A DNA stretch of 64,000 nt. Origin: WJMT01 sp041686095 (GTDB taxonomy: Bacteria; Acidobacteriota; Aminicenantia; Aminicenantales; Aminicenantaceae). The translations under genes were made by a program, and so were the position numbers. Under the pieces are notes generated by a model. The model searched no databases. It was not told where the DNA came from and saw nothing but the letters and a program-made list of their open reading frames with translations. The DNA lies in NCBI GenBank assembly GCA_041686095.1, contig JAWLEN010000002.1:1-64000 (forward strand), written 5' to 3'. Below are positions 9,590-17,765 of this stretch, piece by piece (the stretch's first letter is position 1; each line of letters opens with the position of its first letter).

Positions 9590-9617
9590 TTGACAGGATG
9601 GATTTTGTTCCTATATT
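9590..9617 (+). promoter_or_regulatory. promoter of the YHS-LDH gene
   Basis: A perfect TTGACA (9590-9595) is followed after 16 bases by TATATT (9612-9617). The expected transcript start is about 50 bases before the ATG at 9676, which has GGAAGG at 9661-9666 as ribosome site. Read by eye. Confidence 0.6.
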
Positions 9618-9675
9618 CTTAAGTATAGAATTAATAAAGAGGGACATTATTTAGCAATAAGGAAGGCGCATTGAA

Positions 9676-10773
9676 ATGACAAAAGATCCAGTATGTGGAA
9701 TGAAAATTGATGAGGAACACAATAAACATAAAGCCCACTATAAAGGCAAAACTTATTATTTTTGCACACCGAGATGCAAGAATGCCTTTAATAAGAGTCC
9801 TGAGAAATATTTGGCAGCTAAGGGGAACAGCTCACTAAGAGAGAGAAAGGTAGTCATAGTGGGAACGGGAAAAGTAGGCTCTACGTTTGCTTTTAGCTTG
9901 ATGATCAGTGGTCTGGCAAACAATATAGTCCTGATAGACCGCAATAAGGAAACAGCTGATGGACACGCAAAAGATTTAAATCATGGTCTTTCTTTTGTCT
10001 CCCCTTCAAAAATAAAGGTGGGAGATTATCAGGACTGTCAGGATGCAGATATGGTGGTAATCACAGCAGGCGCAGCCCAGAAACCCGGGGAAACAAGAAT
10101 AGATTTGGTTCGTAAAAATACAGAAATATTCAAAGATTTGATTCCACGGATAGTTCAACACAATCCCAGGATCTTGCTCATTGTCTCTAATCCGGTGGAT
10201 ATTTTGACTTATGTGGCTTTACAGATCTCTGAATATCCCATGAATAGAGTATTTGGCTCCGGAACCATGCTGGATACAGCCCGGTTCAAATCCCTTTTGG
10301 GGGAACACTGCAAAGTAGATTCCAGAGATATAAATGCCTATATAATCGGAGAACATGGGGACAGTGAAGTACCGGTTTGGAGCATGGTCACTATAGGAGG
10401 AATTCCTCTGAACCAATTTTGCTCCCAGTGTCAAAAGCAATGCTCGGAAAAAGATAAAAAAGACATATTCGAACAGGTGAAAAACGCAGCTTATGAAATC
10501 ATCGATAAAAAAGGAGCCACTTATTATGCTATATCGTTAGCTCTGGTCAATATTGTAGGCAGTATTCTAAGAAACGAAAATCATGTCAGCACCGTATCAA
10601 CACTTCTGGATGATTATTATGGAATCAATGACGTGTGTTTGAGCATTCCGGTCATTATTAATAATAAAGGGATTTCTGAAGTTGTAAAAATTGAACTCAA
10701 CAAAAAAGAAGAAAGAGAATTCAAGGCATCTGCAGATATTTTAAAGCAGATAATCAGTGAAATTGATATTTGA
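9676..10773 (+). CDS. YHS metal-binding domain fused to L-lactate dehydrogenase
   Basis: Two-domain protein. Residues 1-48 form a YHS domain ('DPVCGMKID' then 'YYFCTPRCKNAF', cysteines C7, C30 and C34), a small metal-binding module usually found in copper ATPases and metal-handling proteins. Residues 55-365 are a complete NAD-dependent L-lactate dehydrogenase with Rossmann GTGKVGS at 63-69. The substrate loop AQKPGETR carries Q135, the lactate-type residue (malate dehydrogenases have Arg). D200 and R203 lie in 'MLDTARF', and catalytic H227 in GEHGDS. The frame is continuous and both halves are intact, so this is not an assembly break. The gene heads a region of metal-responsive and copper-efflux genes. 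The LDH reaction is well supported; a metal-sensing role is inference. Confidence 0.9.
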   Translation: MTKDPVCGMKIDEEHNKHKAHYKGKTYYFCTPRCKNAFNKSPEKYLAAKGNSSLRERKVVIVGTGKVGSTFAFSLMISGLANNIVLIDRNKETADGHAKDLNHGLSFVSPSKIKVGDYQDCQDADMVVITAGAAQKPGETRIDLVRKNTEIFKDLIPRIVQHNPRILLIVSNPVDILTYVALQISEYPMNRVFGSGTMLDTARFKSLLGEHCKVDSRDINAYIIGEHGDSEVPVWSMVTIGGIPLNQFCSQCQKQCSEKDKKDIFEQVKNAAYEIIDKKGATYYAISLALVNIVGSILRNENHVSTVSTLLDDYYGINDVCLSIPVIINNKGISEVVKIELNKKEEREFKASADILKQIISEIDI

Positions 10774-10930
10774 ATAAATGCTAGTCCAGGAAAAAATATC
10801 CTGACTGGACGGCTTGTTGGCTGTATTTATCATGGATTTTTGGGAAAATCTGAGAACAGAGAAGAAAGAGTTGGAGAGATAATCAGTTGGTTATAAAAAT
10901 ATAGAAAATATTAAAAGGAGGTTTAAGGAA

Positions 10931-11152
10931 ATGATGTGGGGTGACCATTGGGTGTTTGGTGGATTCATGTGGATTTTTTGGGTCGCTGTGCTGGTTGGGT
11001 TGGTCTTTCTTATCAAGTATCTTGTCCAACAAAGCAGCAAAGGTGAACCAAGAGTTAAAGAGGATGCTTTGGAAATATTAAAAAAGAGATATGCTAAAGG
11101 AGAAATAGATAAAGAGGAGTTTGAACAAAAGAAGAAGGATCTACTTTCCTGA
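10931..11152 (+). CDS. small membrane protein with SHOCT domain
   Basis: Small protein of 73 residues: one N-terminal membrane helix (about residues 12-31) and a C-terminal SHOCT motif (about 43-72, 'ALEILKKRYAKGEIDKEEFE'). SHOCT is a short oligomerisation-type domain common at the ends of bacterial membrane proteins. The ribosome site AGGAGG lies nine bases ahead of the ATG. Such tiny SHOCT proteins frequently accompany copper-resistance genes, and here it sits between the YHS-LDH gene and csoR. Its specific role is unknown. Confidence 0.85.
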   Translation: MMWGDHWVFGGFMWIFWVAVLVGLVFLIKYLVQQSSKGEPRVKEDALEILKKRYAKGEIDKEEFEQKKKDLLS

Positions 11153-11187
11153 TTTGTTTTTTATACTAATCACATACCAAAAAGCCC

Positions 11188-11216
11188 TTGAATACTATAG
11201 GGGGGTATGCTATAGT
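11188..11216 (+). promoter_or_regulatory. csoR promoter with embedded CsoR-type operator
   Basis: TTGAAT (11188-11193) and TATAGT (11211-11216) are separated by 17 bases. That spacer contains ACTATAGGGGGGTATGC, the G-tract flanked by AT-rich near-palindromic arms typical of CsoR/RcnR-family operators. Bound repressor would occlude RNA polymerase, giving autoregulation relieved by Cu(I). The identification combines visible sequence with family knowledge. Confidence 0.65.
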
Positions 11217-11232
11217 GGGAAAGGAGATAAAA

Positions 11233-11517
11233 ATGAAAGACCAAAAAACAACACATGAACAAGAATTGGTTCGGCTGAGAAGAATTGAAGGGCAGATTAA
11301 GGGAGTTCAGAGGATGATTGAACAGAAAAGATACTGTGTGGATATACTGACACAGCTCAATTCAATCGTGGGAGCCATAAAGAGCGTTGAGGAAAATATC
11401 CTGGAAAGACATCTTAAGGGTTGTGTTCGTCAGTCTTTCACAAAGGGAAATAATGAAGACAAGGCAAGAAAAATAGGAGAGGTTATTGAGGTGTTGAAAA
11501 AGTTTAGGAGGTACTGA
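11233..11517 (+). CDS. csoR: CsoR-family copper-sensing transcriptional repressor
   Basis: All-helical metal-sensing repressor. The start is set at the ATG at 11233, five bases after AAGGAGAT; an in-frame TTG at 11188 lies inside the promoter. The ligand set is C35 ('RYCVDIL'), H60 and C64 ('ERHLKGC'), the Cys-His-Cys pattern of Cu(I)-sensing CsoR. FrmR-type formaldehyde sensors lack the second cysteine, and RcnR uses histidines. The N-terminal 'RLRRIEGQIKG' is the family signature. It precedes a TolC-CusB-CusA efflux set and has a G-tract operator in its own promoter, so it likely controls itself and perhaps the efflux genes. Copper rather than another thiophilic metal is inferred. Confidence 0.9.
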   Translation: MKDQKTTHEQELVRLRRIEGQIKGVQRMIEQKRYCVDILTQLNSIVGAIKSVEENILERHLKGCVRQSFTKGNNEDKARKIGEVIEVLKKFRRY

Positions 11518-11578
11518 GGTGGAAAGGTGTTTAAACAGGGGGAATATAAGAAAAGGAAAAAAAATTTTACAATGAATC

Positions 11579-11606
11579 TTGACAAAATCGATAGGCACTA
11601 TATATA
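11579..11606 (+). promoter_or_regulatory. putative promoter of the efflux operon
   Basis: TTGACA at 11579-11584 and TATATA at 11601-11606 (16-base spacer; TATATT with an 18-base spacer is an alternative) lie upstream of the TolC gene start at 11704. A run of five G (about 11538-11542) lies just upstream, but no convincing full CsoR operator is seen here. Confidence 0.45.
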
Positions 11607-11703
11607 TTCTAGATATACTGAGTTTCGGTGCGGCAAGAGAAATAATGGAACAAAGTATTAAATAGGAAATCATGTAGATAAATTAGGAATAAAAGGAAAA
11701 AAA

Positions 11704-13011
11704 ATGAAAAAATGTTTGATATGGGTTTTTATAGTTCTTTTAACTTTTAGTGGATATCTTTTATCATCTCCGAATGATTTTGTTAATCAGAGCAATTTGT
11801 TGAAAGAATGGATCCAAGAAGCATTGGAGAACAATCCTAGGTTGGAAGCTGCTCATCAACGTGTGCTTTCCACTGAAAAAGTCATTCCTCAAGCCGGTGC
11901 TCTCCCTGATCCGCAGCTTAGTTTTGGCCTGTCCAATCTTCCAGTCAACAGTTTTTCTTTTAATCAAGATCCCATGACAGGCAAGGTGATCGGAATCATG
12001 CAGATGTTCCCTTTTCCAGGAAAACTGTCTCTTTCCACAGATATTGCCGAATATGAGGCTGCTGCTGTGAAATATCAGAAAGAAGAGATCCGGAATCAAG
12101 TCATTCAAATGGTCAAAAATGCTTATTTTGACTTATATGCTGTTGATCGAGCCATTGAGACAACTGAAAAAAACAAGGCGTTGATGAAACAGTTTATCCA
12201 TATGGCAGAAACCAAATACAAGACCGGTTCCGGGCTTCAGCAGGATGTTCTTCGTGCCCAGGTTGAAATCTCCAAACTGGAAGATGAATTCATCATGTGG
12301 AAGCAAAAAAGAATCTCGGTCACTGCTCGGTTGAACGCACTGTTGAATAGACCCGTTTATACCCGGATTGAAAAGACCTCTCTGGGATTGCTGATCCCGG
12401 ATGGTCCACAAAAAAGATTTTCTGCTGAAGAAATCGAAAAAAACAGGCCGCTGTTAAAGGCCTGGCATCAAAAGATTCAAAAGGCAGAGACAGAAGTTGA
12501 ACTCGCAGAACGTGATGTTTTGCCTGATTTTATGGTCGGAGCCAGCTACCGACAGCGCAGTGACCTCGCTGACATGAGGCAGATGACTGATTTTTTTTCA
12601 GCCACACTGTCAGTGGATATTCCGCTCTATATGAACCGCAAACAAAAGGCAAAAGTAGCAGAAGGAGAGATGGCCTTTAAAGCAGTCAAATCAGAGTATG
12701 AAAATATAAAAATCAATGTCTTATCTGAGATAGAAAGCATTCTGGCTGAGCTGGAGAGAAACCGGAAAAGAGTTGAACTTTATAAAGGAGGATTGCTCAT
12801 CCAGGCTCAGCAGTCACTTGAGTCAGCTCAGGCAGGTTACAAAGTGGGAAAAGTTGATTTTTTAACCCTTATCAACAATCGAATGTTGCTTCAGAATTAT
12901 GAACTGCAGTATTTCTTTGCCGTATCCGATTTTCATAAAAGTCTGGCAGAATACGAACTGGCTGTGGGCAGAGATGTCATGCAGGCGACAGAATCAAAAG
13001 AACCAAATTAA
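11704..13011 (+). CDS. TolC-family outer membrane efflux protein (CusC-like)
   Basis: Outer-membrane channel of a tripartite efflux pump. A signal peptide (residues 1-22) is followed by two repeats of outer membrane efflux protein domain with long coiled-coil helices. Typical stretches are 'NPRLEAAHQRVLSTEK' near the start and 'YKVGKVDFLTLINNR' near residue 380. The length of 435 residues is normal. It is the first gene of a tolC-cusB-cusA order, with 29 bases to the adaptor. No N-terminal lipobox cysteine is obvious. By context it exports Cu(I)/Ag(I) or related metals. Confidence 0.88.
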   Translation: MKKCLIWVFIVLLTFSGYLLSSPNDFVNQSNLLKEWIQEALENNPRLEAAHQRVLSTEKVIPQAGALPDPQLSFGLSNLPVNSFSFNQDPMTGKVIGIMQMFPFPGKLSLSTDIAEYEAAAVKYQKEEIRNQVIQMVKNAYFDLYAVDRAIETTEKNKALMKQFIHMAETKYKTGSGLQQDVLRAQVEISKLEDEFIMWKQKRISVTARLNALLNRPVYTRIEKTSLGLLIPDGPQKRFSAEEIEKNRPLLKAWHQKIQKAETEVELAERDVLPDFMVGASYRQRSDLADMRQMTDFFSATLSVDIPLYMNRKQKAKVAEGEMAFKAVKSEYENIKINVLSEIESILAELERNRKRVELYKGGLLIQAQQSLESAQAGYKVGKVDFLTLINNRMLLQNYELQYFFAVSDFHKSLAEYELAVGRDVMQATESKEPN

Positions 13012-13040
13012 GAAAAGATAATGAGTCACAGGAGAAGAAA

Positions 13041-14495
13041 ATGAAAGCAAAATTAATCATAATCCTTGTTGTTGGGATTTTCATAGGAGCGACAGCCACT
13101 TATTTCATCATCCCGGGTTTGAGGACTTCGGAAAAAATGCCTGCAGAGGATGTCGAACAGCTCTATTCATCCAAACAAGGCAAGATCCTTTACTGGCGTG
13201 CACCAATGGATCCCACAGAAATCTATGATAAGCCGGGAAAATCCAAGATGGGTATGGACTTGGTTCCTGTTTATGAAGGTGAAGAGGCAGATGGAGCTGG
13301 CAGCATAATCATCGATGGTGTTTTGCAGCAGAATATGAATCTGCGTGTAGCCAAAGTGGAGCGCCGGGATATCTTTAATGTTATCAGAGCTTACGGTAAG
13401 GTGAGTTATGCTGAAGACAGAGAATCGACAGTCCACACCAAAATCAGCGGATGGGTCGAGAAATTATACGTGAACAAAACAGGGCAAAAGGTCCAAAAAG
13501 GTCAGCCTTTGCTGGAGATCTACTCTCCTGAATTGGTATCCACCCAGGAAGAGTACTTATTAGCATTGAAGAATCACCAAAAGTTATCTTCAAGCCCTTA
13601 TGAAAGTGTGAAAAACAGTGCAGAAAAAATGCTCCTCCTGGCTAGAGGACGTCTGGAGTACTGGGACATACCTGAATCAGAAATCACAAGAATAAAAGAA
13701 TCCGGTCAGGCACACCGAACCATTCTTCTGAGGTCTCAAATGACAGGAGTTGTCACTCACAAAGCGGTTGTAGAAGGAGACAAAATAAGCCCTGGTATGG
13801 ATCTTTTCCATATTGCCAACCTGGATAAGATCTGGGTTGAAGCCTCGGTCTATGAATCAGAGCTTGCTCTTGTTAAAGTCGGACTAAAGGCTGAACTTGC
13901 ATTGGATCACATCCAGATGGAAAAACGGATAGGAAAGGTTGATTTCATCTATCCCTATCTTGATCAGAAGTCAAAGGCCAATACAGTCAGATTGGTGTTT
14001 GACAATCATGACCATGTCCTCAAACCGGACATGTATGCCACAGTCCGGATCTTCAGTCATACAGCAAAAGATGCCCTGGCTGTTCCTTCTGAAGCGGTTA
14101 TTCATTCCGGAAAGCGTCAAATTGTTTTTGTGAGCCAGGGTGATGGAAAGTATGAACCGAGAGAGATAAAAGTCGGGGTTGAATCCGGGGACGGTTATGT
14201 CCAGGTTGTCTCTGGTTTGTTTGGTCATGAGGAAGTTGTGGTTTCTGGACAATTTATGCTGGATTCAGAAAGCAGGACCCGCGAAGCCATCGCCAAGATG
14301 CGGGAAACCCGGGCACAAAAAGCAGAGGAAGCAGTTGTGAAAGAACGGAAAAAAGAGCCCGAGGACCACCAGCATGAAAAATCTGAGATGGATGCGGATC
14401 AGCTGTATACATGCCCCATGCATCCTGATTTTCTGACCACAGATAAAGACGCCCGTTGTCCGGAATGCGGCATGAAGCTCGAAAAGGTAAAGTGA
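13041..14495 (+). CDS. cusB: CusB-like RND periplasmic adaptor with heavy-metal-binding ends
   Basis: Membrane-fusion protein joining the RND pump to the outer-membrane channel. An N-terminal membrane anchor is followed by a CusB-type metal region ('YWRAPMDPTE ... KSKMGMDLVP', about residues 50-75) that is rich in Met and lacks Cys. The barrel-sandwich, helical hairpin and beta-barrel domains come next, then a His/Glu-rich linker. The C-terminal second metal domain has 'YTCPMHPDF' and 'CPECGMKLEKVK', the four-cysteine CPMHP/CPxCGM type. Having metal-binding modules at both ends suits metal capture and delivery. It ends one base before cusA. Cu/Ag specificity is inferred from the Met-rich motifs. 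Confidence 0.9.
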   Translation: MKAKLIIILVVGIFIGATATYFIIPGLRTSEKMPAEDVEQLYSSKQGKILYWRAPMDPTEIYDKPGKSKMGMDLVPVYEGEEADGAGSIIIDGVLQQNMNLRVAKVERRDIFNVIRAYGKVSYAEDRESTVHTKISGWVEKLYVNKTGQKVQKGQPLLEIYSPELVSTQEEYLLALKNHQKLSSSPYESVKNSAEKMLLLARGRLEYWDIPESEITRIKESGQAHRTILLRSQMTGVVTHKAVVEGDKISPGMDLFHIANLDKIWVEASVYESELALVKVGLKAELALDHIQMEKRIGKVDFIYPYLDQKSKANTVRLVFDNHDHVLKPDMYATVRIFSHTAKDALAVPSEAVIHSGKRQIVFVSQGDGKYEPREIKVGVESGDGYVQVVSGLFGHEEVVVSGQFMLDSESRTREAIAKMRETRAQKAEEAVVKERKKEPEDHQHEKSEMDADQLYTCPMHPDFLTTDKDARCPECGMKLEKVK

Positions 14496-14496
14496 C

Positions 14497-17400
14497 ATGT
14501 TGGAAAAAATCATTGAATGGTCTGTGAACAATCGGTTTTTAGTCACCATTGGGATCATCGCCTTGATCATTGCTGGAGTGGTGTCTATTCAGACAACTCC
14601 AGTGGATGCCATACCTGACCTCAGTGATGTCCAGGTGATCATTCTTACTGAATATCCGGGTCAGGGACCTAATGTGGTTGAAGACCAGGTGACTTATCCT
14701 TTAACCACAGCCATGCTGTCTGTCCCTTACGCCACTGTCGTCAGAGGGTATTCTTTTTTTGGCTTTTCACTTGTGTACATCCTTTTTAAAGATGGGACTG
14801 ACCTTTACTGGGCACGGAGCCGTGTTCTGGAGTATTTAAATTTTGCAGGAAGTCGTCTTCCTCAGGGAGTGACTCCTCAGTTGGGACCGGATGCCACAGG
14901 TGTGGGATGGGTGTATGAATATGTCCTGGACGGGGGAGACAAATATGACCTCCAGCAGTTGAGATCGATCCAGGATTGGTATTTGCGGTATGAGCTGGCT
15001 AGTGTTCCCGGGGTCAGTGAAGTGGCCAGTATTGGGGGTTTTGTCAAACAGTATCAGGTCGAGGTCGATCCTGTTAAACTGCTGGCTTATAACATCCCTC
15101 TACAGAAAGTGAGGACCGCCATAAAGCGAAGCAACAACGATGTGGGAGGCCGGTTGATCGAAATGGGGGAGACTGAGTTTATGGTCAGAGGATTAGGATA
15201 CATAAGGAACATTGATGACTTAAGGCAGGTTCCTGTAGGAATGGGGCCGAACAATGCCCCTGTTTTTCTTAAGGATATTGCTCGCATCCATCTCGGACCA
15301 GAGCTTCGGCGCGGGATTGCAGATTGGAATGGACAAGGGGAGACTGTGGGAGGAATTGTGGTGATGCGTTTTGGTGAAAACGCGCTCAAAGTCATTGACG
15401 GAGTGAAGAAAAAGCTGGGGGAACTGGAAAAAGGATTACCTGAGGGCGTGACAGTGAAAACAGCCTATGACCGTTCTTCTTTGATAAAGCGCGCCATTTC
15501 CACATTGAGAGAGAAACTGTTCGAAGAAGCCATTGTGGTGGCTTTGATCATCATTATTTTTCTCTTTCACTTGAGGAGCTCCTTTGTGGCTGTGTTTACG
15601 CTTCCTTTGGGAGTTCTGGTCGCGTTCACAGTGATGAGGGCCCAGGGTCTTAATGCCAATATCATGTCTTTAGGAGGCATTGCTATTGCCATTGGAGCCA
15701 TGGTGGATGCCGTGGTGGTGATGATCGAGAATGCCCATAAGCATATGGAAAAAGAACCTTATAAAAAGGGGAAAGACAGATGGGAGCTCATCATCAAAGC
15801 CTCAAAAGAAGTTGGTCCGGCTTTGTTTTATTCCCTGCTCATTATAACTATCTCGTTTATCCCTGTTTTTACGCTGCAGCAGCAGGAAGGAAGGCTCTTC
15901 CGACCTCTGGCCTTCACAAAAACCTATGCTATGGCAGCCTCTGCTTTTCTGGCTATTACAGTGGTCCCTGTTTTAATGGGTTTTTTTATTCGTGGAAAGA
16001 TTAAGCCGGAGAATAAACACCCTCTCAGCCGGATTCTCATCTATGCCTATCGTCCGGTCATCCAATTCATCCTCAAACACAAAACAGCAACCATCATTGT
16101 CGCATTATTGGTTGTTGTGATCACAATGTTTCCTCTTTCCCGTCTCGGTTCCGAGTTCATGCCCCCGCTCAATGAAGGAGACCTTCTTTACATGCCCACC
16201 ACGTTGCCGGGAATTTCAGTCACCAAAGCCAAGGAGCTTCTTCAGCAGACCGACAAAATCATTGCCGGTTTTCCTGAAGTGGAGTCTGTGTTTGGAAAAA
16301 TCGGGAGGGCAGAGACAGCCACAGACCCGGCTCCTTTGACCATGATTGAAACCACCATCATGCTCAAAGACAAAAAAGACTGGCGGCCCGGGATGAGCAT
16401 CGAAAAACTCACTGAAGAATTGGACCAAGCAGTCCAGTTTCCTGGTTTGACCAATGCCTGGACAATGCCCATTAAAACCAGAATTGATATGCTCAGCACA
16501 GGAATCAAGACTCCTGTGGGAATCAAGCTGATGGGGCCCGACCTGCAGACCCTCAGTGATTTGGGAGAACAGATAGAAGCGGTCATACGTCAGGTTCCGG
16601 GCACAGGAAGTGTGATTTCAGAACGAGTCACAGGAGGAAATTATATAGACTTTGTGATCCATAGAGAAGCTGCAGCCCGTTACGGATTAACAGTCGGAGA
16701 TGTCCAAGACATCATCATGTCAGCAGTGGGTGGGATGAATGTCACCACCACTGTGGAAGGGTTGGAGCGGTATCCAGTGAATGTTCGGTACAGCCGGGAA
16801 CTGCGTGATGATTTGCCTTCCTTAAAACGTGTTCTGATTCCAACACCATCAGGTACTCAAATTCCTCTGGGACAAGTGGCAGATATCCAGATCAATAAGG
16901 GACCTGCAGTCATCAAGAGCGAAAATGCCAGAAGAACAGCCTGGCTTTATGTGGATCTTAAGGATATTGATGTGGGCTCTTATGTGAAGAGAGCCAAAAG
17001 GATTGTTGATACAACGATTGAGTTTCCTTCAGGCTACAGCATTGTTTGGAGCGGGCAGTATGAATATATGCAGCGTGCACAGAAAAGACTGCAAATGGTT
17101 GTCCCAGTGACTCTGCTTATTATTTTCATGTTGTTGTATTTAAATTTCAGAAACGTCACAGAAAGTCTGATCATCATGCTGTCTCTCCCTTTTGCTCTGG
17201 TCGGTGGAATCTGGCTGATATGGATGAGTGGTTATAACATGAGTGTGGCGGTGGGAGTCGGATTTATTGCACTAGCTGGAGTGGCGGCAGAAACAGGAGT
17301 GGTGATGCTTCTTTATGTTGATAATGCTTATAAGGACCGCCTTATGCGTGGAAAGATGAATTCACGAAAAGATCTTCATGAAGCCATTGTTCATGGAGCT

Positions 17401-17607
17401 GTGGAAAGAGTTCGCCCCAAGCTCATGACAGTGACCACCACCATTATGGCGCTGCTGCCCATTATGTGGGGTCATGGGACAGGTTCCCAGGTGATGAAGC
17501 GGATTGCCGCTCCTATGGTTGGTGGACTGATAACCTCAACCGTTCTCACTCTTATGGTTATTCCGGCGATTTATTATGTCTGGCGGGGACAGAAACTGTC
17601 AAAATAA
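14497..17607 (+). CDS. cusA: CusA/CzcA-family heavy-metal RND efflux pump
   Basis: Inner-membrane proton-driven pump of the heavy-metal RND subfamily, with 1036 residues and the usual 12 membrane helices with two large periplasmic loops. Sequence stretches closely follow CusA ('GKIGRAETATDPAPL', 'RIDMLSTGIKTPVGIK', 'GFIALAGVAAETGVV'). Of the three methionines that bind Cu(I)/Ag(I) in E. coli CusA, two are present ('PLTMIETT' and 'RIDMLSTG'). The third (ARYGM in E. coli) is Leu here ('ARYGLTV'), so affinity or specificity may differ. It is the third gene of the efflux operon, one base after cusB. Family certain; monovalent-metal specificity likely. Confidence 0.93.
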   Translation: MLEKIIEWSVNNRFLVTIGIIALIIAGVVSIQTTPVDAIPDLSDVQVIILTEYPGQGPNVVEDQVTYPLTTAMLSVPYATVVRGYSFFGFSLVYILFKDGTDLYWARSRVLEYLNFAGSRLPQGVTPQLGPDATGVGWVYEYVLDGGDKYDLQQLRSIQDWYLRYELASVPGVSEVASIGGFVKQYQVEVDPVKLLAYNIPLQKVRTAIKRSNNDVGGRLIEMGETEFMVRGLGYIRNIDDLRQVPVGMGPNNAPVFLKDIARIHLGPELRRGIADWNGQGETVGGIVVMRFGENALKVIDGVKKKLGELEKGLPEGVTVKTAYDRSSLIKRAISTLREKLFEEAIVVALIIIIFLFHLRSSFVAVFTLPLGVLVAFTVMRAQGLNANIMSLGGIAIAIGAMVDAVVVMIENAHKHMEKEPYKKGKDRWELIIKASKEVGPALFYSLLIITISFIPVFTLQQQEGRLFRPLAFTKTYAMAASAFLAITVVPVLMGFFIRGKIKPENKHPLSRILIYAYRPVIQFILKHKTATIIVALLVVVITMFPLSRLGSEFMPPLNEGDLLYMPTTLPGISVTKAKELLQQTDKIIAGFPEVESVFGKIGRAETATDPAPLTMIETTIMLKDKKDWRPGMSIEKLTEELDQAVQFPGLTNAWTMPIKTRIDMLSTGIKTPVGIKLMGPDLQTLSDLGEQIEAVIRQVPGTGSVISERVTGGNYIDFVIHREAAARYGLTVGDVQDIIMSAVGGMNVTTTVEGLERYPVNVRYSRELRDDLPSLKRVLIPTPSGTQIPLGQVADIQINKGPAVIKSENARRTAWLYVDLKDIDVGSYVKRAKRIVDTTIEFPSGYSIVWSGQYEYMQRAQKRLQMVVPVTLLIIFMLLYLNFRNVTESLIIMLSLPFALVGGIWLIWMSGYNMSVAVGVGFIALAGVAAETGVVMLLYVDNAYKDRLMRGKMNSRKDLHEAIVHGAVERVRPKLMTVTTTIMALLPIMWGHGTGSQVMKRIAAPMVGGLITSTVLTLMVIPAIYYVWRGQKLSK

Positions 17608-17628
17608 ACAAATAGCCGACTTGAACTT

Positions 17629-17658
17629 TTGCGATTGTGCCTCGGGATAGTGTATAAT
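17629..17658 (+). promoter_or_regulatory. putative promoter ahead of the UbiA-family gene
   Basis: TTGCGA (17629-17634), an 18-base spacer and a perfect TATAAT (17653-17658) follow the efflux operon. The leader to the prenyltransferase ATG at 17766 is about 100 bases and contains a tiny ORF at 17701-17745. Confidence 0.5.
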
Positions 17659-17700
17659 CTCCGCAAGCAAACATTGAAACCAATGGAAGCAGGAGACTGT

Positions 17701-17745
17701 ATGAAATGTTCTAATAAGGCAGCTGATACCCTCAGCATGACATAA
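17701..17745 (+). CDS. possible 14-residue leader or micro-ORF
   Basis: ATG at 17701 with an excellent ribosome site (AGGAG at 17691-17695, five-base spacing) opens a 14-codon frame ending in TAA (MKCSNKAADTLSMT). It lies between a good promoter and the UbiA-family gene. It could be a leader peptide, a remnant of a longer gene, or chance. Only the ribosome site and position support it. Confidence 0.3.
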   Translation: MKCSNKAADTLSMT

Positions 17746-17765
17746 TAAAAAACACGAGGCAGACG

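Noticed and set aside
10787..10815. Hairpin GTCCAG/CTGGAC after the YHS-LDH gene as a terminator
   Set aside because: The stem is only six base pairs and no T-run follows; too weak to list as a terminator.
11188..11232. TTG start extending CsoR by 15 residues
   Set aside because: This stretch contains the promoter and operator; the ATG at 11233 has a proper ribosome site and gives the family N terminus.
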